Shown: positions 7,813 to 11,832 of the stretch, in pieces | Layout: each line of letters opens with the position of its first letter | How positions within the stretch are numbered: position 1 is the stretch's first letter | DNA from: Desulfatirhabdium sp964549995 | GTDB lineage: Bacteria; Desulfobacterota; Desulfobacteria; Desulfobacterales; Desulfatirhabdiaceae | Assembly (NCBI GenBank): GCA_964549995.1 | Contig: CAZJXF010000105.1 | Span: 1-11,832, forward strand | Length of the DNA: 11,832 nucleotides | Reading direction: 5' to 3' | Made by a program: the position numbers and the translations under genes | Notes under the pieces: generated by a model | What the model was told of the DNA's origin: nothing | What the model saw: only the letters and a program-made list of their open reading frames with translations | The model's database searches: none

Positions 7813-9137
7813 GGCTTCACCTCCGCAAGGAAACGGTCGATTTCCGCCCGAGAAACGGTTTCGGTCGCACAGAAGAGGTACGGGTTGTCGAGTTCCGGGT
7901 AATGGGTTTGGATGGGAAAACCGGCCAGAATGCCCTTTGCCATGAGCGTCTGCCGAACCGCTTCGAACCAGCGTGGCGCTTGAACGACAAACTCGTTGAA
8001 AAACGGTGCCGAAAAGACGAGGGACATGCCGATTTCCTGGAGTTTCTCCGCAAGATAGGCCGCCTTGTTTTGGTTGGTCCGCGCCATTCGCACAAGCCCT
8101 TGCGCACCCAGTGTCGCCAGATAGATGGCAGCCGTCAGCGCGCAATGACCGTTGTTGGAACAGATGTTGGAGGTGGCCTTTTCTCGTCGGATGTGCTGTT
8201 CCCGGGTGGCCAGAGTCAGCACGAAACCGGGCTTGCCGTTCTTATCCCGAGTTTTACCGATGAGTCGGCCCGGAAGGGTGCGTACCAGCTCCTGCCGTGC
8301 GCCGAGCATCCCCAGTCCGGGACCTCCGAATCCCATCGGAAGACCGAAACTCTGCCCCTCGCCTGCCACGATGTCTGCCCCCTGAGAGCCGGGACTGTTC
8401 AGGACGCCCAAGGAGAGCGCTTCCGTAAACGATGCCACCAGAAGCGCCCCGGAGCCGTGGGCTGCATCCGCAAAACGGGAAAGCGGTTCGATGCATCCGA
8501 AGAAATTCGGGCTCTGGACGGCCAGGGCAGCCGCACCGGCCAGATCGATGCCGGTCAGATCGGTCGTCCCCTCGGCCGTAAAACCGGCCTCCACCATGGC
8601 ATATCCGGTCGGCTTGAGGTAGGTTTGGATGACCTGGCGAAAATGCGGGTGGATCGCCCTCGAGACGACGACCATGGACCGCCCGGTTTTTCGAATGGCC
8701 ATCAACAAGGACTCGGCCAATGCCGTGGCTCCGTCGTAGTGGGAGGCGGTCGCGACATCCATGCCCATCAGGCGGGCGGCAAGGGTCTGGTATTCGTAGA
8801 TGGCCTGCAGGGTGCCTTGACTGATTTCGGGCTGGTAGGGGGTGTACGCGGTGAGAAATTCGCTTCGGCCGGCAAGGGCGGGTACGACGGCGGGGATGTG
8901 GTGGTGGTAGCGTCCTGCACCGACCAGCACGGTGAGGTTCGGTGCGGCGGCATTCTGCCCCGCCATCTTGTCCATCGTTCGGTCGAGTTCCCACTCGCAA
9001 AGCGGATCGGGAAGATGCATCGCACCGCTGCTTCTGCAATCGGGCGGAACGCCCGAAAACAGCGCATCGATACTCTCCACCCCGATCCCTTCGAGCATCC
9101 GTCGGATGTCTTCCTCGGTATGGGGAAAGTAGCGCAT
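7809..9137 (-). CDS. gcvPA: Glycine dehydrogenase (aminomethyl-transferring), P-protein subunit 1
   Basis: This is the N-terminal half of the glycine cleavage P-protein in organisms that split it. It supplies part of the active site with GcvPB. The 442-residue length matches the family. Visible hallmarks are the start MRYFPHTEEDIRRMLEGIG, LVGAGRYHHHIPAVV (residues 71-85), FLTAYTPYQPEISQGTLQAI (94-113), and a glycine-rich stretch GLPMGFGGPGLGMLGAR. A later TREQHIRREKATSNICSN segment is also typical. The ATG at 9137 lies 5 bases after the gcvH stop, with a modest AAAGGG Shine-Dalgarno inside the gcvH end, and its own stop overlaps the gcvPB start by 4 bp. The tight spacing shows one transcript. 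A long antisense open frame on the plus strand (7674-9167) is a by-product of GC-rich codon use. Confidence 0.97.
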   Translation of the reverse strand: MRYFPHTEEDIRRMLEGIGVESIDALFSGVPPDCRSSGAMHLPDPLCEWELDRTMDKMAGQNAAAPNLTVLVGAGRYHHHIPAVVPALAGRSEFLTAYTPYQPEISQGTLQAIYEYQTLAARLMGMDVATASHYDGATALAESLLMAIRKTGRSMVVVSRAIHPHFRQVIQTYLKPTGYAMVEAGFTAEGTTDLTGIDLAGAAALAVQSPNFFGCIEPLSRFADAAHGSGALLVASFTEALSLGVLNSPGSQGADIVAGEGQSFGLPMGFGGPGLGMLGARQELVRTLPGRLIGKTRDKNGKPGFVLTLATREQHIRREKATSNICSNNGHCALTAAIYLATLGAQGLVRMARTNQNKAAYLAEKLQEIGMSLVFSAPFFNEFVVQAPRWFEAVRQTLMAKGILAGFPIQTHYPELDNPYLFCATETVSRAEIDRFLAEVKP

Positions 9138-9142
9138 CGGGC

Positions 9143-9541
9143 TTACCCTTTCAGCATGGCGACATAGGCGTCACTGGTCATCATTTCATCGTATTGGGCG
9201 GGCTGCGCACATCGAATGCGCATCATCCAGCCTTCTCCGTAGGGATCGGAGTTCACCAGATCGGGCGTATTCTCGAGGGTCGAATTGATTGCGAGCACTT
9301 CCCCGGCAAGAGGGGCGATCAGTTCCGATACGGCTTTCACCGATTCGACCGTTCCGAACACATCCCCCTTTTCAAAACGAGCGCCCACTTTGGGAAGCTC
9401 AACATAGACGACATCTCCCAATTGATCCTGGGCATAATCGGAAATGCCGATCACGGCCTCTTCGCCTTCTTTTCTGGCCCACTCATGATCGGGTGCATAC
9501 CGAAGGGTTTCGGGGAATCGAAGTTCTGCGATGTCTTTCAT
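9143..9541 (-). CDS. gcvH: Glycine cleavage system H protein (lipoyl carrier)
   Basis: GcvH carries a lipoyl arm that shuttles the aminomethyl intermediate from the P-protein to the T-protein and is then reoxidised by dihydrolipoamide dehydrogenase. The 132-residue length is typical. Seen: RYAPDHEWARKEGEEAVIGI near the N-terminus, AQDQLGDVVYVELPKVG (residues 37-53), the lipoylation site GTVESVKAVSEL with Lys69, and NSTLENTPDLVNSDPYGEGW (86-105). The frame runs upstream to 9784, but the ATG at 9541 has GGAGG at 9548-9552, 6 bases ahead, and begins the conserved domain. It is first in the gcvH-gcvPA-gcvPB-lipB cluster, and gcvT is absent from the usual neighbouring place. Between it and the kinase lies a 126-bp repeat, so its promoter should be in or just downstream of that repeat. 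I saw no convincing -35/-10 pair or glycine riboswitch. Confidence 0.97.
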   Translation of the reverse strand: MKDIAELRFPETLRYAPDHEWARKEGEEAVIGISDYAQDQLGDVVYVELPKVGARFEKGDVFGTVESVKAVSELIAPLAGEVLAINSTLENTPDLVNSDPYGEGWMMRIRCAQPAQYDEMMTSDAYVAMLKG

Positions 9542-9582
9542 GGTCAACCTCCATGCGCTTGAAAAAAGAGGGAAATAAGAAT

Positions 9583-9708
9583 GACGACTTCGCAAAAAGG
9601 CCGGATGCTGTGTCGTGCTGCATCCCTCGTCGTTGCGGCGTACGTCTAAGTACGCCTCATTCCTCGGGATTTGCACTCCTTGCCTGCGGCCTTTTTGCGA
9701 AGCCGTCC
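9583..9708. repeat. 126-bp imperfect palindromic element (MITE or REP-like)
   Basis: The ends are inverted repeats of 21 bp with one mismatch (left GACGACTTCGCAAAAAGG..., right complement GACGGCTTCGCAAAAAGG...). The centre is a perfect 7-bp hairpin, GGCGTAC at 9637-9643 and GTACGCC at 9650-9656, with a 6-base loop. Between ends and centre the two arms are partly complementary. It has no coding capacity and no obvious target-site duplication. It lies between the kinase stop and gcvH, so it may end kinase transcription or shape the gcvH leader. It resembles intergenic repeats I recall from Desulfobacterales genomes, which is not verified here. Confidence 0.75.
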
Positions 9709-9729
9709 AGAGGATCGACTTTTTGCGAG
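9684..9729 (-). repeat. Composite two-motif repeat, left copy, inverted relative to 11787-11832
   Basis: Read on the minus strand: CTCGCAAAAAGTC, an 8-bp variable spacer (GATCCTCT), then 25 bp beginning GGACGGCTTCGCAAAAAGG. The same composite with the same spacing lies on the plus strand at 11787-11832. By eye 42 of 46 positions agree, all four differences falling in the spacer. The 25-bp part doubles as the right end of the 126-bp palindrome. Confidence 0.8.
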
Positions 9730-9767
9730 CCGCATGGGTGCGATTCTCCGTCAACAAGAACCTCGGG

Positions 9768-9793
9768 TCAAGAACGGATTTCAAGAACGGATA
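9768..9793. repeat. 13-bp tandem duplication across the kinase stop codon
   Basis: Two adjacent copies, TCAAGAACGGATT and TCAAGAACGGATA, differ only at the last base. The second copy encodes the last codons and TGA stop of the kinase on the minus strand. The first copy repeats the same bases just downstream of the stop. Confidence 0.85.
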
Positions 9794-11727
9794 TCATCTT
9801 CGACGACTTCAGCTCTCGGGAACGTGATCCTGACGATGGTTCCCTGATCGCTCCGAATGGATAATCTCCCTTTCAGCTGCAGTGAGACAAGGTTTCGGAT
9901 CAGTTTCAGACCGAGTGTCTCGGTCTCTTTCACGTCGAGATCCGGCGGAAGGCCCCTTCCGTTATCCCTGACGGTCAGGACATTGTAGGCGCCGTCCCGT
10001 TGGAGGGTAATGTCGATGATGCCTTCCTCCTGTTCGACGAATGCGTGCTTGAGGCAGTTGGACAAGATTTCGTTCAACACCAACGCCACCGGATTGGCGT
10101 GGGTTACCGACATGAAGAAATTCTCCGCATGGATCCGGTAGGTTACCCGACGGTAGTCTGCAGAAAGCATTCGTAGGGATGCGGTCAGATTCTGGATGAA
10201 GATCTGCATGTCGATCCGATCGAACCGGTTGCTCTCATACAGCTGGGCATTGATGAGGGACATGGCGTAAATCTTGTTGCATGCAGCCGTCAGGGCTTCA
10301 ATCACCCGAGGATCTTTCGAGCGGTTTCGGGTCATATCCAGAAGAGAGCTGATGATCTGCAGGTTGTTCTTGACCCGGTGATGGATCTCCAGCAGCAAAA
10401 TCTCCTTTTCGGCAAGTGCGGACCGATAGTGTGCCTCCGTCTTTTGACGCTCCGCAATTTCGGCCGTCAAGGCTTCGTTCATCCGAATAATATCCGCCGT
10501 TCGTTCTTCGATCCGCCGCTCCATATTCTCGACCATGAGCAGCAACGCATTCTCCGTTTGCTGCCGACGCTCGTTCTCTTGACGCAAGCGATGAAGGACA
10601 TCCGGCAATGCTTGTGTCATTCTCGAAAAGGACCGATACAGCATCGCAATTTCATCGGGTGGATTGCTGAGGGGAGATATTTCCATTCGCCAATCGGGGT
10701 TTTCCGAAAACCGCTCCATGGTACGGCCTAAATGCTGAATCGGCGTCACGACATGTCGATCGATCGCTTTCAACAGGAGGAAAACGAGAAGGGCTGTAAT
10801 GGCTGCAATTGATCCGATGACCAGCCAGGTCTTCCTGCGGACATCGATTTGGTACGTGACCGGTGCCTGAATCATCAGAACCGCTGTCGGTTCATCCCGG
10901 TAATCCTTGAGCGGAATGAGAACAGTGGCATGACCATCCTTCCGGAAGGCGCTTTCGGTCCTTTCCTCATTGTTTACCAGCGTCAGGCGAATGTTGTCTT
11001 CCGAAGGATCCTGAAGGGGCGGATCGGTGCTGGGGGAACGGCTTACCCTAATCCGCCTGCCTTGGAAATAAAGAGCCGCATTGACATGCAGCGCATTGGC
11101 GATGGACCGGGTGGGAATTTGCTGGACGGCGAGCAGCTTTCGAAGAAGGACGTAACCGAGGGGCGGCTCCTGCACGATCGGCTGGATGGGGGAAACGGCG
11201 GTCAGGGAAAGGACGTTTTCGTCATGTAGAGCATCGGGAAGGTGTTCTTTTGGAATACACTCGGCTTTCAGCTCCGGTCCGCTCAACACCTCGAGGAAGA
11301 CAACCGTTTCCCCCGTACCGGTTCGCTCGAAATAGGATTTGGCCGGAAGGATGTCCCCTACTGCATCTGGGGCATGGGCCCGAGCCACAACCCGGAGATG
11401 CGTATCGGCGACAGTAAGCAAATCCAGGCGATCCGACCGATACACCCGCTGCAATTCGCGGCCGATCTTGTCTCCCATATCCAGCGGCAAAAGGATGGCA
11501 ATGCTTTTTTGCCGAGCATAGCTCTGCGCAAGGCGAAGCATTTCCATCTCGATTTCCCGCTGAATGTGATGAGCGGTTTGTGCGAAGGACTTGACCCTGC
11601 TGATCGCTCCTTCCTCAAGAATCTTTTCATGCATGGCCAGGGCGATGATCAGACCGACGACCAAGGGCGCGATCAACAACGTCAGGAAGGCAACACCGAT
11701 CCGGGTTTTGATGCTGTTGAACTTCAA
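9781..11727 (-). CDS. Membrane-bound sensor histidine kinase (HAMP, HisKA_2-type, HATPase)
   Basis: The 648-residue kinase has: a membrane helix (about residues 11-32), an extracytoplasmic sensor region (about 33-298) with no signature I can name, a second helix (about 300-320), a HAMP linker (about 322-375), and a charged coiled coil (about 378-440). The phosphoacceptor motif is LLLEIHHRVKNNLQIISSLL (residues 444-463, acceptor probably His450), of the HisKA_2 class rather than classical HisKA. An ATP-binding domain follows, with LVLNEILSNCLKHAF (N box, 549-563), VRDNGRGLP (586-594) and GLKLIRNLVSLQL (606-618). The start is TTG at 11727, supported by AGGA at 11734-11737. No response regulator adjoins it, so it is an orphan whose signal and target are unknown. 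It is bracketed by inverted composite repeats, and a 7-bp tandem repeat lies immediately upstream of its ribosome-binding site. Confidence 0.93.
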   Translation of the reverse strand: MKFNSIKTRIGVAFLTLLIAPLVVGLIIALAMHEKILEEGAISRVKSFAQTAHHIQREIEMEMLRLAQSYARQKSIAILLPLDMGDKIGRELQRVYRSDRLDLLTVADTHLRVVARAHAPDAVGDILPAKSYFERTGTGETVVFLEVLSGPELKAECIPKEHLPDALHDENVLSLTAVSPIQPIVQEPPLGYVLLRKLLAVQQIPTRSIANALHVNAALYFQGRRIRVSRSPSTDPPLQDPSEDNIRLTLVNNEERTESAFRKDGHATVLIPLKDYRDEPTAVLMIQAPVTYQIDVRRKTWLVIGSIAAITALLVFLLLKAIDRHVVTPIQHLGRTMERFSENPDWRMEISPLSNPPDEIAMLYRSFSRMTQALPDVLHRLRQENERRQQTENALLLMVENMERRIEERTADIIRMNEALTAEIAERQKTEAHYRSALAEKEILLLEIHHRVKNNLQIISSLLDMTRNRSKDPRVIEALTAACNKIYAMSLINAQLYESNRFDRIDMQIFIQNLTASLRMLSADYRRVTYRIHAENFFMSVTHANPVALVLNEILSNCLKHAFVEQEEGIIDITLQRDGAYNVLTVRDNGRGLPPDLDVKETETLGLKLIRNLVSLQLKGRLSIRSDQGTIVRITFPRAEVVEDDIRS

Positions 11728-11733
11728 GCCGGT

Positions 11734-11737
11734 TCCT
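11734..11737 (-). promoter_or_regulatory. Shine-Dalgarno AGGA for the TTG start of the kinase
   Basis: The minus strand reads AGGA, 6 bases, then TTG at 11727, directly before the hydrophobic N-terminus. No ATG or GTG is better placed. The site begins only two bases from the 7-bp tandem repeat. Confidence 0.6.
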
Positions 11738-11739
11738 AC

Positions 11740-11780
11740 AGGAGTCAGGAGTCAGAAGTCAGAAGTCAGAAGTCAGAAGT
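11740..11780. repeat. 7-bp tandem repeat (VNTR-like), nearly six units
   Basis: Two units of AGGAGTC are followed by three of AGAAGTC and a last partial AGAAGT. It occupies the untranslated region immediately upstream of the kinase ribosome-binding site. Units of 7 bp are prone to slippage, and since 7 is not a multiple of 3 or of the helical turn, copy changes would shift promoter-to-RBS distance. Confidence 0.9.
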
Positions 11781-11805
11781 GATGGCCTCGCAAAAAGTCA
11801 CTTCT
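11775..11805. repeat. Inverted repeat joining the tandem repeat and motif copy F
   Basis: AGAAGTGA at 11775-11782 and TCACTTCT at 11798-11805 are perfectly complementary over 8 bp with a 15-base loop containing CTCGCAAAAAG. The left arm is the last tandem-repeat unit and the right arm is mostly the 8-bp spacer of the composite repeat. Confidence 0.6.
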
Positions 11806-11832
11806 ATGGACGGCTTCGCAAAAAGGCCGCAG
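11787..11832 (+). repeat. Composite two-motif repeat, right copy, running off the window
   Basis: CTCGCAAAAAGTC (11787-11799), spacer ACTTCTAT, then 25 bp beginning GGACGGCTTCGCAAAAAGG up to the last base. It mirrors the copy at 9684-9729. If the right part is the end of another full palindromic element, about 100 more bases of it lie beyond the window. Confidence 0.8.

Noticed and set aside
6967..7902. A 311-codon plus-strand open frame opposite gcvPB.
   Set aside because: It is antisense to a strongly supported gene and has no recognisable protein features.
7813..8145. Upstream extension of the gcvPB frame.
   Set aside because: It overlaps gcvPA in another frame, while a strong GGAGG and an ATGA junction place the start at 7812.
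7674..9167. A 497-codon open frame on the plus strand opposite gcvPA.
   Set aside because: It lies fully antisense to well-supported gcvPA and gcvPB, its translation is rich in G, R, H and D with no domain, and such frames are expected opposite GC-rich genes.
9583..9708. A tRNA or small structured RNA gene in the palindromic element.
   Set aside because: There is no cloverleaf or CCA-type end, and the structure is explained by terminal inverted repeats shared with other intergenic copies.
9542..9784. Upstream extension of the gcvH frame and a glycine riboswitch in the same leader.
   Set aside because: The extension runs through the palindromic repeat into the kinase. The leader shows none of the conserved glycine-aptamer cores, only the repeat.
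11740..11780. A short CRISPR array.
   Set aside because: The units are 7 bp and directly adjacent with no spacers, so this is a simple tandem repeat.

Overview
The window reads as the chromosome of a Gram-negative anaerobe of the Desulfobacterota, most likely a Desulfobacterales-type sulfate reducer. The grounds are indirect: a two-subunit glycine decarboxylase (gcvPA/gcvPB) linked to lipB, a split YeeE/YedE transporter of the type common in sulfur-metabolising deltaproteobacteria, a TamB outer-membrane biogenesis protein, moderately high GC, and an interspersed GCAAAAAG repeat of a kind I recall from that group. No rRNA or marker gene fixes the genus.

Layout. A large tamB gene fills the left third on the plus strand (about 101-4081). 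Everything else is on the minus strand and converges on it. Read in the direction of transcription from the right edge, the order is: a TTG-started membrane sensor histidine kinase (11727-9781); the glycine cleavage cluster gcvH-gcvPA-gcvPB-lipB (9541-5567); a PsiE-family membrane protein (5503-5012); and a pair of YeeE/YedE half-transporters (4944-4142), whose upstream half lacks its usual N-terminal helices. There is no stretch above 300 bases without a gene. The two longest gaps, 9542-9780 and 11728-11832, hold the repeats.

How the genes work together. GcvPA and GcvPB together form the PLP-dependent P-protein. GcvH carries the lipoyl arm that receives the aminomethyl group. LipB loads octanoate onto GcvH as the first step in making that arm. 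The T-protein (gcvT), dihydrolipoamide dehydrogenase and lipA are not in the window and must be elsewhere. The kinase has no adjacent response regulator. TamB would serve envelope protein or lipid transport. PsiE and the YeeE/YedE pair are small inner-membrane proteins with no evident functional tie to the gcv genes.

Repeats. Seven copies of a TYGCAAAAAGKC motif lie at gene borders. One pair (9583-9708) forms a 126-bp imperfect palindrome that looks like a MITE or REP-type element. A 46-bp composite of two motifs with a fixed 8-bp spacer occurs on both sides of the kinase gene in inverted orientation (9684-9729 and 11787-11832), 42 of 46 identical by eye. A 7-bp tandem repeat lies just upstream of the kinase start, and a 13-bp duplication spans its stop codon. 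I found no clearly new biological system. The repeat-bracketed kinase and the truncated transporter half are the most unusual parts.
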